Positions 17,540 through 26,165 of a DNA stretch of 64,000 bases are shown here, piece by piece (positions within the stretch are counted from its first letter, which is position 1; every line of letters begins with the position of its first letter). Where the stretch lies: positions 62,001 to 126,000 of the forward strand of contig CALHAH010000009.1 in the NCBI GenBank assembly GCA_937934115.1. Reading direction: 5' to 3'. The translations under genes were made by a program, and so were the position numbers. The notes under the pieces were generated by a model that was not told the DNA's origin, ran no database searches, and worked only from the letters and a program-made list of their open reading frames with translations. Source of the DNA: an uncultured Thermoanaerobaculum sp. Lineage in GTDB: Bacteria; Acidobacteriota; Thermoanaerobaculia; Thermoanaerobaculales; Thermoanaerobaculaceae.

Positions 17540-18703
17540 ATGACTGGAAAGGAGTCACTTTTGGCTCATCTCGAGCAGGTGCGCGAGGCCGCTTTAGAGC
17601 TGCTTCGGGCTAAGTTGGACACGGTGGCGCGAGAGGTGCAAGAAGCGGCCAGCCGAATTGTGGCCGATGTGGATTTGGTCCTGCCCAGCGATCCGGAGGT
17701 GTTGTTTCCGCTGTCGGCTGTTCCGGATTTCCTCCCCGAACCGCAACCGCAAACCACCCTCAAACTTTCGGCAGTGCGTGATTTGGATGCGGGGAGGGCT
17801 CAGTCGGAGGTGCTGCAAGGGCTTTTGCGGGCGTTGGAGCCCTACGCAGGAGGAAGGGCGATTTTGGTGTTTCGCGACGGCAAGGTTATGGGTTGGAGCG
17901 GCGTGGGTTTTGACCCGGAAGCCGTCCGGCGCTGGCAGGGGGCGGTGGATGCCTCCCCAGCTTTTGCCAAGGCGGCAGCCGGGCAGCCGGTGTTGGTGCG
18001 GGCCGGGGATGATCCCCTCCTGCAGGAGTTTTTGCGCAACCCCGGGGCTTCGGTTTTGCTTCTTCCCATGTCGTTGCGGGGCAAGGTGGTGGGGGCGCTT
18101 TTGGCGGAACAAGGCGAGCATGGATTGGCGATTGAGTGGCTGCAGCTTTTCACGTACCTGGTGGGGTTGCAGTTGGAAACCCTGGCCGTACGGCCGACGG
18201 TACCCACCCCCGCTTTGGCGCCAGTGGAGGACCTGCGACCCGCTCAGGAACCAGCGGCGGAACCAAGTTTCGGTTTTGAGGGGACAGTAGCAGGCTCCCC
18301 GTGGGGTGACGTTGCGCAGCCCGCGGCAGAGGCAATACCGGTTTCCGCCCCTGCCCCGGAACCAGCCCCCTCGGCACCACCAGAAGCGGACCTTTCGGCC
18401 ACCCAGCGCGTGGAAGTGGCACCGGTCACCCCTCCTCGCTCACCGGAGGAGGAGCGCAAGCACGAGGAGGCACGGCGGTTTGCGCGGCTTTTGGTGTCTG
18501 AAATCCGGCTTTACAATGAGCAAGCGGTGCAGGAGGGGAAAGCCAGCCGCGATATCTACGCCCGCTTGAAGGAGGATATTGACCGTTCCCGGGAAATGTA
18601 CGAGCAGCGCATCCCGCCGGAGGTGAGGGCCGTATCCGACTACTTTTACGAGGAGCTGGTGCGTACCTTAGCTGATGGGGACCCTGACGCGCTGGGCCTC
18701 TAA
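17540..18703 (+). CDS. GAF-like domain protein of unknown function with conserved C-terminal helical module
   Basis: A 387-residue soluble protein that I do not recognise by name. Residues 1-50 are helical. Residues about 85-220 look like a GAF-type sensor fold (A-I-L-V-F-R-D-G-K-V-M-G-W, then a V-L-L-L-P-M-S-L-R-G-K-V-V-G-A-L-L segment). A low-complexity proline/alanine-rich linker spans about 225-310. The C-terminal 75 residues form a charged helical module with S-E-I-R-L-Y-N-E-Q and D-I-Y-A-R-L-K-E-D-I-D-R-S-R. I recall similar tails in uncharacterised Acidobacteriota and deltaproteobacterial proteins. The start at 17540 has an AGGAGG site. The gene overlaps the transglycosylase gene by 29 bases, so the two are co-expressed. 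Confidence 0.65.
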   Translation: MTGKESLLAHLEQVREAALELLRAKLDTVAREVQEAASRIVADVDLVLPSDPEVLFPLSAVPDFLPEPQPQTTLKLSAVRDLDAGRAQSEVLQGLLRALEPYAGGRAILVFRDGKVMGWSGVGFDPEAVRRWQGAVDASPAFAKAAAGQPVLVRAGDDPLLQEFLRNPGASVLLLPMSLRGKVVGALLAEQGEHGLAIEWLQLFTYLVGLQLETLAVRPTVPTPALAPVEDLRPAQEPAAEPSFGFEGTVAGSPWGDVAQPAAEAIPVSAPAPEPAPSAPPEADLSATQRVEVAPVTPPRSPEEERKHEEARRFARLLVSEIRLYNEQAVQEGKASRDIYARLKEDIDRSREMYEQRIPPEVRAVSDYFYEELVRTLADGDPDALGL

Positions 18704-20663
18704 GGCCGGGCTTTGCGCCGCGTTCTTCCTTTTCGCCTGTAAAGCGAAGCCACCGGCCCCAACCCTGCTGGGCGCCTTGGGCACCCCAGGAGGACCAGCG
18801 GAAAAGGCAAAGGCTTGCCTAGAGGTGGCGGTGGCTGGGAAACCGGCAGAGCGGCGCGATGCTGCCATGCTGTGGGGACTTTACGCGTGCGACGCAGGAT
18901 CGCCCACATCGGCGCTGCGCGCCTTTTCCTTGGCAGCACCTTCCGGAGGGCAGGCGATCGTGGCTGCCCGCAAACTGGAAGAAGCAGCCAGGCGTGCGCA
19001 GTCAGCGACAGCATTGCTAACCCAACTGCAGAGTGCCCCTTGGCTTTCGGCTGAGGGCCGTGAGCGGGTACTGTTGGCCACGTGCGAGGGTCTGGAGCGA
19101 AGGGGGGAAATGGCGGAGGCCAGGCACCTTTTGCCACCCCCTGAGACCTTTTCCCCCACCAACCGGTTCCGGGCGCGGGCCCTCTACGCCCAACTTTGGC
19201 CCGAAGAGCGGCAGCGTCAGCAAAGGGAGCTGCTCCTGGAATCCCCTCGGGATTTTCGCTGGGCTTTTCCGCAGGCGAATTGGGAGGAGGTAGCCCAAGG
19301 CTTTACCGCCAAGCAGTGGGCGACGGTGGCCGAGGGGTTTTTGGTGGCGGGGGAAGCCGCGAAAGCGGCTCGAGCTGCTTCCAAGGCAGGGGCAGCAGCG
19401 GTTGCGGCTAAAGCCGCGCTGAGCTTGCGGCGTCCCCAGGATGCCCAGCGGTGGGCCGAGAGGCTACCCGCCAGCTCGCCTGAACGCTACCTGCTTTTGG
19501 CTCAGGCCCTTCGCCAACAAGCGTGGCGGGCGGAAGGCCAGGAGCGCTTGCGTTGGTTTGCGCAGATGGCGGTGGCAGCCCGAGAAGCGGAGAAGCGTGC
19601 TACAGGGAGCGCAAAAGCGGAAGCGCAGGTTCTTTTGGCAGAGGCGCTTTTGGAACAAGGGCGGTGGGCCGAGGTGCCTGGGCTTTTAGAGGCCAGCGCT
19701 CCCTTCAAGCCCGGCCGCTGGGAGTGGGTGGCACGGCGGGCGCTCGTGTCCTTTGCCGTGCAGGGGAAAAAGTTGACTTTGCCGGCGGAAACGGCAGGAG
19801 CAAGGCTTGCTCGCTTGGCCCAGTTTTGGAGTGGGTGGGTGGAGCTGCAGAGGGAAAACCCCGAACCTTTGCGCCAACTGGCCGGCTCGGGCCACCCCGA
19901 TCTCCCCGCGCAGTGGGCCTCCCGGTTTTCCGGTGCTGCCGTAAGCTGGAGCCTTGGTGGAGCCTTGCCCCCCGCCCCGGGCCCTCCCCCTTGGGCCACG
20001 TGGTGGCTGCGCGCGGGACGGGTGGGGGATGTGGTCGTGGGTTGGCGGGCAGAGCTGGAAGAGGCGCGGGTGGTGGGTCCGGCTTGGCTTGGACTCCTGC
20101 AGCTGGGGGAGTTTCCTCCCCCGGACGCTGTCCCTATGTTGCTGCGGGCTGAGCCGCGCCTCCTTACAGGGCCCTGGTCGGGGCTTCCCCGGGAGCTTTT
20201 GGCCAGGTACCTGCCGCTCCCCTACCGGTCCCTGCTGGAAGCGGCCGCCAAAGCCCACGGCATACCGCCGTGGCTTTTGGCAGGGTTGGTCCGGCAGGAA
20301 TCAGCATTCAACCCCCGCGCACGTTCCGCCAAGGGAGCCGTGGGGTTGGCGCAGCTGTTGCCGGAAACCGCCGGGCTGTCCGCGGCCGCCTTGGAAGATC
20401 CGCAAACCAATCTCAAAGCCGGAGCCGCCTTCTTGCGCAAGCTTCGGGCGCGCTTTGGGTCTTGGGAAGCTGCGTTGGCAGCGTACAACGCCGGGGAAAA
20501 CCGGGTATGGTCGGCTTGGGAGCGGGCAGGCCGGCGCGACGGCCCTTTCTTTGTGGAAAACCTGGAGCTTCCCGAAACCTGGGACTACGTGCACCGGGTC
20601 ATGCTTTTGGCCGAGGGTTATCGGGCTGTGTACTGGCCTGAAGGAATCCAGCCAGCGTTGTGA
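18675..20663 (+). CDS. Soluble lytic murein transglycosylase-like lipoprotein
   Basis: A 662-residue envelope protein. The N-terminus has a lipoprotein-type signal ending F-F-L-F-A-C-K (Cys22). Residues about 30-500 are alanine-rich helical repeats of the kind that form the ring of Slt70. The C-terminal SLT domain (about 510-650) shows the catalytic glutamate in L-V-R-Q-E-S-A-F-N-P, then G-A-V-G-L-A-Q-L-L-P-E-T-A and A-A-Y-N-A-G-E-N-R-V. It should cleave peptidoglycan glycan strands with formation of 1,6-anhydroMurNAc. The start ATG lies inside the end of the upstream gene. Confidence 0.88.
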   Translation: MGTLTRWASKAGLCAAFFLFACKAKPPAPTLLGALGTPGGPAEKAKACLEVAVAGKPAERRDAAMLWGLYACDAGSPTSALRAFSLAAPSGGQAIVAARKLEEAARRAQSATALLTQLQSAPWLSAEGRERVLLATCEGLERRGEMAEARHLLPPPETFSPTNRFRARALYAQLWPEERQRQQRELLLESPRDFRWAFPQANWEEVAQGFTAKQWATVAEGFLVAGEAAKAARAASKAGAAAVAAKAALSLRRPQDAQRWAERLPASSPERYLLLAQALRQQAWRAEGQERLRWFAQMAVAAREAEKRATGSAKAEAQVLLAEALLEQGRWAEVPGLLEASAPFKPGRWEWVARRALVSFAVQGKKLTLPAETAGARLARLAQFWSGWVELQRENPEPLRQLAGSGHPDLPAQWASRFSGAAVSWSLGGALPPAPGPPPWATWWLRAGRVGDVVVGWRAELEEARVVGPAWLGLLQLGEFPPPDAVPMLLRAEPRLLTGPWSGLPRELLARYLPLPYRSLLEAAAKAHGIPPWLLAGLVRQESAFNPRARSAKGAVGLAQLLPETAGLSAAALEDPQTNLKAGAAFLRKLRARFGSWEAALAAYNAGENRVWSAWERAGRRDGPFFVENLELPETWDYVHRVMLLAEGYRAVYWPEGIQPAL

Positions 20664-20670
20664 GGGGGTT

Positions 20671-21063
20671 ATGGACAGGATCCAACTGCAAACCAGCCGG
20701 CGACGGGAGCTTTTAGACATCACGTCGTTTGTGGCGGAAGCTGTGGCGGCCTCGCCAGTGGCGGAAGGCGTCTGCCACATTTTTGTGCCCCACACCACGG
20801 CGGCGGTGTTCATCAACGAAGGGGCAGACCCGGCGGTGGGGGAAGACATCCTGGAGGCGTTGGCAGCGATGCTCCCAAAGATCCCGTTTAAGCACATGGA
20901 GGGTAACGCGGACGCGCACGTGCTGGCGAGTCTCGTGGGGTCCTCGGTTACGGTCCCGGTGAGCGAGGGCACCCTCAAGCTGGGCACCTGGCAGGCCATC
21001 TTTTTCCTGGAGCTCGATGGCCCACGGCGAAGGGAGGTATGGCTTTCCAGCTTGCGCGCTTAA
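20671..21063 (+). CDS. YjbQ/UPF0047 family protein
   Basis: A 130-residue single-domain protein of the YjbQ (UPF0047) family. Signatures are H-I-F-V-P-H-T-T-A-A-V-F-I-N-E, the H-M-E-G-N-A-D-A-H segment, L-G-T-W-Q-A-I-F-F-L-E-L-D-G-P and the R-R-R-E-V-W final strand. Some members show weak thiamine-phosphate-synthase activity, but the physiological role is uncertain. The ATG at 20671 follows GAGGGGG and lies seven bases after the transglycosylase stop. It is convergent with the response-regulator gene, with only ten bases between the stops. Confidence 0.9.
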   Translation: MDRIQLQTSRRRELLDITSFVAEAVAASPVAEGVCHIFVPHTTAAVFINEGADPAVGEDILEALAAMLPKIPFKHMEGNADAHVLASLVGSSVTVPVSEGTLKLGTWQAIFFLELDGPRRREVWLSSLRA

Positions 21064-21073
21064 AGCTTGACGG

Positions 21074-22426
21074 CTAGGAGCTATCCTCATCTAAGCCCAA
21101 AAACCGCATTTTTTCCCACAGCGTCTTGCGCGAAATGCCGAGGTTTTTGGCGGCACGGCTGCGGTTGCCCCCAGCTGCTTGCAAGGCTTGGCAGATCACC
21201 CGGCGTTCGAACTCCCGCATTTGCTCAGCGAGGGTCCCCCCGGGTCCGGGGTGCTGTGCCGCCACCCCAGCTGCACGGTACTCGGGCGGCAGGTGCTCAG
21301 GTCGGACTACCGGGGCTGGGCAAGTGACCGCGAGCCTTTCCATAAGGTGGAGGAGTTCCCGAACGTTACCTGGCCAAGAAAGCTGGCAAAGGTACGCCAA
21401 ACATTCAGGTGACAGCTCAAAAGACCGGTTGTACTTGTGCGCAAAGAGACGGGCAAAGTGCGCAGCTAAAAGCGGAATGTCCTCCCGCCGCTGGCGCAGG
21501 GGCGGTAAGGAAATCGGAACCACCTTTAGACGGTAGTAAAGGTCCTGGCGGAAAGTCCCCTTGGAGACTTCCGTTGCTAGCTCTTTTTGGGTCGCGGCAA
21601 TGATGCGCACGTCCACGGTTACGCTGCGGTTGGAACCCAACCGCTCCAGCGTGTGATCTTGCAGCACGCGCAAAAGCTTGGCTTGTACCGGCAAGCTCAT
21701 CTCGCCCACCTCGTCGAGGAACAAGGTTCCCCCGGAGGCTTCTTCGAAGCGACCGGGCCGGGAGCGAAGGGCTCCGGTAAAAGCCCCGCGCTCGTGGCCG
21801 AAAAGCTCGGCCTCTAAAAGGGTTTCGGGGATGGCGGCACAATTAACCGCCACAAAGGGCCCGGAAGCGCGGGGGGAATGGCGATGGATAAAGCGAGCCA
21901 CGATCTCCTTGCCGGTACCTGTTTCACCTTGCAGGAGTACGGCGACGTCAGTGCGCGCCACCGTGGCGGCCAGCTCCAACGCGGCGGTGAACGCGGGGCT
22001 TACCCCAACGGGTTGCTCCTCCGCCCTTTCCAGCTCCGCCACCCGCCGTCGTAGGCGAGCAAACTCGGTGTTGCGTCGCACCACTGCCAGCAAGTGGTCA
22101 TCGTCGAAAGGCTTGGATAGGAAGTCTGCGGCCCCTCTTTTCATGGCTTCCACGGCCCGCTCCACGGTACCGTAGGCGGTGAGGAAGACCACCGCCGGAG
22201 AGTCGGCGAGGGTGTTGGTGTGCGCCAGTAACGAAAGCCCGTCACCATCGGGAAGGCGCATGTCGCAGAGCACCACATCCCAGGTTCGCGCGGAAAGCTG
22301 GCTGGTGGCTGCCGCAAGGGAGTCAACTACGGTTACGGAAAACCCCGCTTCCGCCAGGAGGTCGTGCAAGGCGAGTTGCAAAGACGGCTCGTCCTCCACC
22401 ACCAGAACCGCCCCACTGTTTTTCAT
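21074..22426 (-). CDS. NtrC-family sigma-54-dependent response regulator
   Basis: A 450-residue activator. The receiver domain (1-120) has the acidic pair E-D-E and phospho-acceptor Asp55 in C-D-M-R-L-P-D-G. The AAA+ domain has Walker A G-E-T-G-T-G-K-E, the sigma-54-contact loop G-A-F-T-G-A and F-L-D-E-V-G-E as Walker B. The C-terminal Fis-type helix-turn-helix (N-R-S-R-A-A-K-N-L-G-I-S-R-K-T-L) binds DNA. A GTG five codons upstream is possible, but the ATG at 22426 forms an ATGA overlap with the kinase stop. It is the last gene of the ten-gene molybdoenzyme operon and its likely transcriptional regulator. Confidence 0.93.
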   Translation of the reverse strand: MKNSGAVLVVEDEPSLQLALHDLLAEAGFSVTVVDSLAAATSQLSARTWDVVLCDMRLPDGDGLSLLAHTNTLADSPAVVFLTAYGTVERAVEAMKRGAADFLSKPFDDDHLLAVVRRNTEFARLRRRVAELERAEEQPVGVSPAFTAALELAATVARTDVAVLLQGETGTGKEIVARFIHRHSPRASGPFVAVNCAAIPETLLEAELFGHERGAFTGALRSRPGRFEEASGGTLFLDEVGEMSLPVQAKLLRVLQDHTLERLGSNRSVTVDVRIIAATQKELATEVSKGTFRQDLYYRLKVVPISLPPLRQRREDIPLLAAHFARLFAHKYNRSFELSPECLAYLCQLSWPGNVRELLHLMERLAVTCPAPVVRPEHLPPEYRAAGVAAQHPGPGGTLAEQMREFERRVICQALQAAGGNRSRAAKNLGISRKTLWEKMRFLGLDEDSS

Positions 22427-23781
22427 GACTGCTCCAGCCACAGCTCAAAACAGGCTCCCGCGGGGGTGGGAACTAGCCTTAAGTCGCCACCCATCTCCCG
22501 CATAGCGGCACGCGCCATGGCTAGACCAAGCCCCGTGCCCTTGTCCCTCTTGGTGGTGAAAAAGGGTAAAAAGATTTTCTCCTGAAGCTCAGCTGGAACG
22601 CCGGGGCCGGTGTCCTGAACGCGAATACGCACGCGGTTGCCGTGCTGTTCCGCTACCACTTTAAGCTCACCGCCCCCTTCCATGGCGTCGCAGGCGTTGA
22701 GAAACAAGTTTAAAAAGACCTCGCGCAGCCGTGCCCGGTCCCCTTGCACCCAGGGAAGGTCCTGGGGGATATGGGCAAGGAAGGCAACACCAGCTTTCAG
22801 GAGACGCGGTCTGGCAAGCTCAGCCGCTTCGGTTACCACTGGGGCCAACGGGATGGGCTCCACCGTCACTTCCGTAGCCCGAGCGAAGTTCAAAAGTCCT
22901 TGCACTGCCTTTTCAATCCTGGTTAGGGCGTCGGTAAAGGTGTCGAAGTAAAGGCCCACATGGGGATCGTTGGGCACTCGCCGCCGCAAGCGTTGGAGTC
23001 CAGAGCGAATCCCCGCCAATGGGTTGTTGATTTCATGGGCCACGCCGGCGGCCAGCGTTCCCACAGTTGCGAGATGCTCCAACCGCGCAAGCTCTCGCGC
23101 ATGCCGTAAGGACTCCTGGTGGAGTTCGCGTAGACGGCGCGCCATGGCAGCAAACTCCCGGGCCAAAAGGCCGAGCTCGTCGTTGCGCTTTTCCGGTAGT
23201 GGCGGATCGGGTCGGTCGGGGTGGAACTGGCGGGCAAAGGCCACCAGTTGTTCCACCGGCCGGGTAACGCTCCGAGCCAAACCCACAGCCGTGGCCATGC
23301 CTGCCAGGAGGATGCCCAGCACCATGCCAATGACCGTGCGCAGGGCATGATCCACCTGTTGCCGCAGGGGTTCCTGCCAGACCTCCACATCAACTCTCCC
23401 CAACCGCCCGTTCATGATGGCAAAACCCGCAACGGTGCTGGCTTCCGGGCCTTGGGGGGTGGGTGAGGGGCGCTGACAGCCCACCACCTGTCGCCCATCG
23501 CTTCCTACCACGCGAATGCTCAAAAAGCTGCTATCCAGCTCCAGACTTTCTTCCAAAAGCCTTTGCGCCGCAACCAAATCAGCAAAGAGCAGGGGCTCCA
23601 CTAAGCGCTGGGCCAGAAGTCTTCCGGAAAAGGCAACGCGGCGATTTTGCTCTTCCCAGAGCTGGCGGTACGTGAGGCGCACAACGATAAATGCGTTTAC
23701 GGCGCCAAAAATGACCACCGCCACCACCGTGGCCAACTGCAGTTTGACCCGGAGAGGAAACGTGACCACCATTGAGGCCAT
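22423..23781 (-). CDS. Membrane sensor histidine kinase (NtrB/AioS-like)
   Basis: A 452-residue kinase. TM1 is at about residues 13-34, a periplasmic domain of about 110 residues follows, TM2 is at about 148-168, then HAMP, then the dimerisation/phospho-acceptor domain with His249 in V-A-H-E-I-N-N-P-L. The ATP-binding domain shows N-L-F-L-N-A-C-D-A-M, D-T-G-P-G-V and G-T-G-L-G-L-A. The start ATG shares one base with the stop of the PhnD-like gene (TAATG), so translation is coupled. The periplasmic domain could contact the PhnD-like protein, as in AioX-AioS or TorT-TorS pairs. That contact is an inference. Confidence 0.92.
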   Translation of the reverse strand: MASMVVTFPLRVKLQLATVVAVVIFGAVNAFIVVRLTYRQLWEEQNRRVAFSGRLLAQRLVEPLLFADLVAAQRLLEESLELDSSFLSIRVVGSDGRQVVGCQRPSPTPQGPEASTVAGFAIMNGRLGRVDVEVWQEPLRQQVDHALRTVIGMVLGILLAGMATAVGLARSVTRPVEQLVAFARQFHPDRPDPPLPEKRNDELGLLAREFAAMARRLRELHQESLRHARELARLEHLATVGTLAAGVAHEINNPLAGIRSGLQRLRRRVPNDPHVGLYFDTFTDALTRIEKAVQGLLNFARATEVTVEPIPLAPVVTEAAELARPRLLKAGVAFLAHIPQDLPWVQGDRARLREVFLNLFLNACDAMEGGGELKVVAEQHGNRVRIRVQDTGPGVPAELQEKIFLPFFTTKRDKGTGLGLAMARAAMREMGGDLRLVPTPAGACFELWLEQS

Positions 23782-24692
23782 TATGGCAAAGCTTGGTAGC
23801 GCTGGGGGTCGGCGAGCACAAAGCGGTCTATACCTAAACGGCGCAAAACAAAAGCGCCCTGGGGATCCTCGTGGAGGGAGGTGAGAACGCCCTGCCAACG
23901 TTGCCTTTCCGCCCCAGGTACCCACGTACCAACCACCAAGGGGGGAATGGGTAACTCCTCTGAGATGCTAATGATACGTAATCCGGCCACTTCCTCTGGG
24001 CTGTGGGTCTTCAGAAAATCAAAGACCAACGAGTCTACCCCGGCCACGTCGGCCAACGATCGCCGTACTGCCCACAGCGAAGCATCGTGAGAGAAGGAAA
24101 AGAAACTCTTCGAGAAAAAGCTTTCGGGCGTAAATCCGAACTTCTCAAACATTTGCCGGGGAATGCGACAACCCGTGAGGGAGAGGGGATCGCTGTAAAC
24201 GATTCGGCCGCCTTGCAGCTGCGCAAGCGTTTGGTACGGCGCATCTGATCGCACGACCAAGTAGCTCCGGTAACTGGTCTGGCCGTTCACCTGCGGCACG
24301 GCCAACAACTCCACCTTGCCCGATTCCCGCAGTTCCCGCCACCCGCCGGTGCAAATCCAGGCCACATCCACTTCTTGGTTCAAAAGTAGCTCGTTAACCT
24401 CGCGATAGGTTTTCTTTAAAAGGATGGTTACTTCCTCCCCCATCTGCTGACCGATCATGTGAAAAAGGTCCGAATAGACGGCGATGGTGCGAGCGGGGGA
24501 AATCATGGTCCCGATAGCCACCCTGCGCAGGGGAGGTGAGGGCGCATGGGGGCTTTGGAACCCGGGAGACGTACGAGTAGGGGCGGGGCCGAGCACCCAC
24601 CCCAGCAGTACCTGGCGGGGCTTTTGCCAAAAATAAAGCACCACGCAGAAAGCCCCTACCGCCAGTCCAAGCCATCTCAAAATCCCACGCAT
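23781..24692 (-). CDS. Membrane-anchored PhnD-like periplasmic binding protein (putative sensor partner)
   Basis: A 303-residue protein with one N-terminal hydrophobic helix (about 5-22) that may be an uncleaved anchor. A proline-rich linker (about 35-55) follows, then a PhnD/PBP-type fold: V-A-I-G-T-M-I-S-P at the start, the L-L-N-Q-E-V-D-V-A-W-I-C-T-G-G-W strand-turn with Cys114, V-V-R-S-D, I-V-Y-S-D-P-L-S-L-T-G-C with Cys175, and V-A-G-V-D-S-L-V-F-D. No ABC permease or ATPase is adjacent. Being between a kinase and respiratory genes, it most likely presents a ligand to the kinase, as AioX, ArrX and the TtrS N-terminus do. The start at 24692 has an AAGGA site and overlaps the ferredoxin gene by 16 bases. 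Confidence 0.8.
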   Translation of the reverse strand: MRGILRWLGLAVGAFCVVLYFWQKPRQVLLGWVLGPAPTRTSPGFQSPHAPSPPLRRVAIGTMISPARTIAVYSDLFHMIGQQMGEEVTILLKKTYREVNELLLNQEVDVAWICTGGWRELRESGKVELLAVPQVNGQTSYRSYLVVRSDAPYQTLAQLQGGRIVYSDPLSLTGCRIPRQMFEKFGFTPESFFSKSFFSFSHDASLWAVRRSLADVAGVDSLVFDFLKTHSPEEVAGLRIISISEELPIPPLVVGTWVPGAERQRWQGVLTSLHEDPQGAFVLRRLGIDRFVLADPQRYQALP

Positions 24693-25609
24693 TGCCGATC
24701 CTTGAGGAAAGAACAACGCTGGCAAAGGACCGCATCACCGGTAAAGGGCTCACCGCACTTTGGGCACAGCGATTCCCGACCAACGGTGAGGACCGATTCC
24801 CCTTGGGCAGCCATAGGCAACACTTGGAGGGCCGAGAAACCACAGGCATCGGCACAAGCACCGCACCCGTTGCACCGGGAGCCGTGAAACAGCAACTGGT
24901 TCTCGCGCACCTCCAAGGCTTCGGCGGTGCAGGCGTGCACGCACACGGGGCAAAGAAAGCACGGGCCGGTGCGCATCACCTTGCCCACGGCCACATGGGG
25001 CAAGGGGACATCCCTGCGGAATTCCCCTGTCCACACCGGCGATGCACCTTTATCCCGCACAAGCGAGGCAAAAAGCGCCCGGCGGGATACCCCAGCCTGG
25101 GGCTTGGCCAAGGGAATCTCCCGCTCTTCAAAAACCACGGTAGGTTCGGGGAGGTCAAGTCCTGCCGCCACCTCACGCACCAGCTTGCGGGCATGCTCGC
25201 GCACATCCCTCCCCGATCCGTTGACACAGAACTGGCAAGGCCCAACCACAAACACCACTTCCTCCAGGCCTTGCTCGAGGGCCCCGGCCACGGTTTGCCA
25301 GTGCAAACCCAAAAGGCAGGGCCAAAGGGAAGAAGGATCCACCTGGTAACACGAAAGTTGCAGTCTTCTGTTGGTGGGCGAAAACTGCGTGCGGGTGACC
25401 GAAATGGCGCCAGTGGGGCAAGCTGCGGCACACCCTGCACAACCCGTGCAGAAAGCCGCCTCAATTTCAGGCCCGGGTGCCAGCCGCACAGCCCCAGTGG
25501 GGCACACGTGCAGGCAGCGGTTGCAGGTGGCCTTAGGGGTTCGGGTGCGGGGGCAGGCTTCCGCTTTTACCCGGGGCAAAAACCCCCGAATCGCTCTCGG
25601 ATTCTTCAT
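24677..25609 (-). CDS. Polyferredoxin with C-terminal zinc ribbon
   Basis: A 310-residue cytoplasmic-type protein with no signal peptide or membrane helix. Four cysteine sets of 4Fe-4S type are visible. Two are N-terminal (one irregular around residues 19-36, one regular C-T-G-C-A-G-C-A-A-A-C-P at about 57-68). Two are around 210-250 (C-F-L-C-P-V-C-V-H-A-C and C-N-G-C-G-A-C-A-D-A-C). A middle domain of about 100 residues has C-Q-F-C. The last 30 residues hold C-P-K-C and C-Q-R-C, a zinc-ribbon pattern. I know no characterised homologue with this exact layout. It may act in electron supply or cofactor/cluster assembly for the molybdoenzyme. Its 5' end overlaps the TorD-like gene by 77 bases. 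Confidence 0.75.
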   Translation of the reverse strand: MKNPRAIRGFLPRVKAEACPRTRTPKATCNRCLHVCPTGAVRLAPGPEIEAAFCTGCAGCAAACPTGAISVTRTQFSPTNRRLQLSCYQVDPSSLWPCLLGLHWQTVAGALEQGLEEVVFVVGPCQFCVNGSGRDVREHARKLVREVAAGLDLPEPTVVFEEREIPLAKPQAGVSRRALFASLVRDKGASPVWTGEFRRDVPLPHVAVGKVMRTGPCFLCPVCVHACTAEALEVRENQLLFHGSRCNGCGACADACGFSALQVLPMAAQGESVLTVGRESLCPKCGEPFTGDAVLCQRCSFLKDRQCVGF

Positions 25610-26165
25610 AGACCCCCCAAACCAAACGTGAGCTTACCCTGGCGAGAGCTGGAAAAAAAGGATCCATGCCCTTTTGCTCCACCCGCCCCACCCACACGTC
25701 CAAAAAACCGAGCACATGGTCACGGATAAACCCGGCAATCCAGGAGCCCAACGCTACAGCTGCTGCACGCTCTCCCTGACGGTGGCAGCTGGCCTGCCGC
25801 ATGACCAAAGCGCTGATGAAACGTAGCTCGTGACCTATGTGGTCGGGGGGCTCATGCTCGTAGGGAGAGGTGGAAAAACCAGCCTGTTGGTAAAGGCTAG
25901 CCACCTCGACCCTCACTTCGTGACCGCCGGGGTTTGCATGTTCCGATTCGTAGGGTTGCAGGTTTTGCTCACCTGGTACGCGGAAATGGTACTCCCACGT
26001 TTGTTTGAGCCTGTCCCCGTGGGCTACCTGCAAATCCGGCTCGCCAAAGAGCTCCGCAAGAGCGCCAAGGGCTGCGAGGTGGGAAGGCGTGGGGGGGAGG
26101 AGCCAAGCCTCCCCCACCAACGCCAGATACCGACCGTAGGCTTCCAGTTCCTCCGGATCTTTCAC
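25533..26165 (-). CDS. TorD/DmsD-like molybdoenzyme maturation chaperone
   Basis: A 210-residue helical protein. It matches the TorD family by layout and by the signature E-P-P-D-H-I-G-H-E-L-R-F (about residues 115-126), preceded by Y-Q-Q-A-G-F and followed by W-I-A-G-F-I-R-D-H-V. These chaperones bind the Tat signal of their molybdoenzyme until cofactor loading is complete, which fits the twin-arginine oxidoreductase two genes upstream. I chose the GTG at 26165: it overlaps the Fe-S subunit's stop as GTGA and has a GGGAG site. Frames further upstream would run through the Fe-S gene. The C-terminal 25 residues overlap the ferredoxin gene in another frame. Confidence 0.85.
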   Translation of the reverse strand: MKDPEELEAYGRYLALVGEAWLLPPTPSHLAALGALAELFGEPDLQVAHGDRLKQTWEYHFRVPGEQNLQPYESEHANPGGHEVRVEVASLYQQAGFSTSPYEHEPPDHIGHELRFISALVMRQASCHRQGERAAAVALGSWIAGFIRDHVLGFLDVWVGRVEQKGMDPFFPALARVSSRLVWGVYEESESDSGVFAPGKSGSLPPHPNP

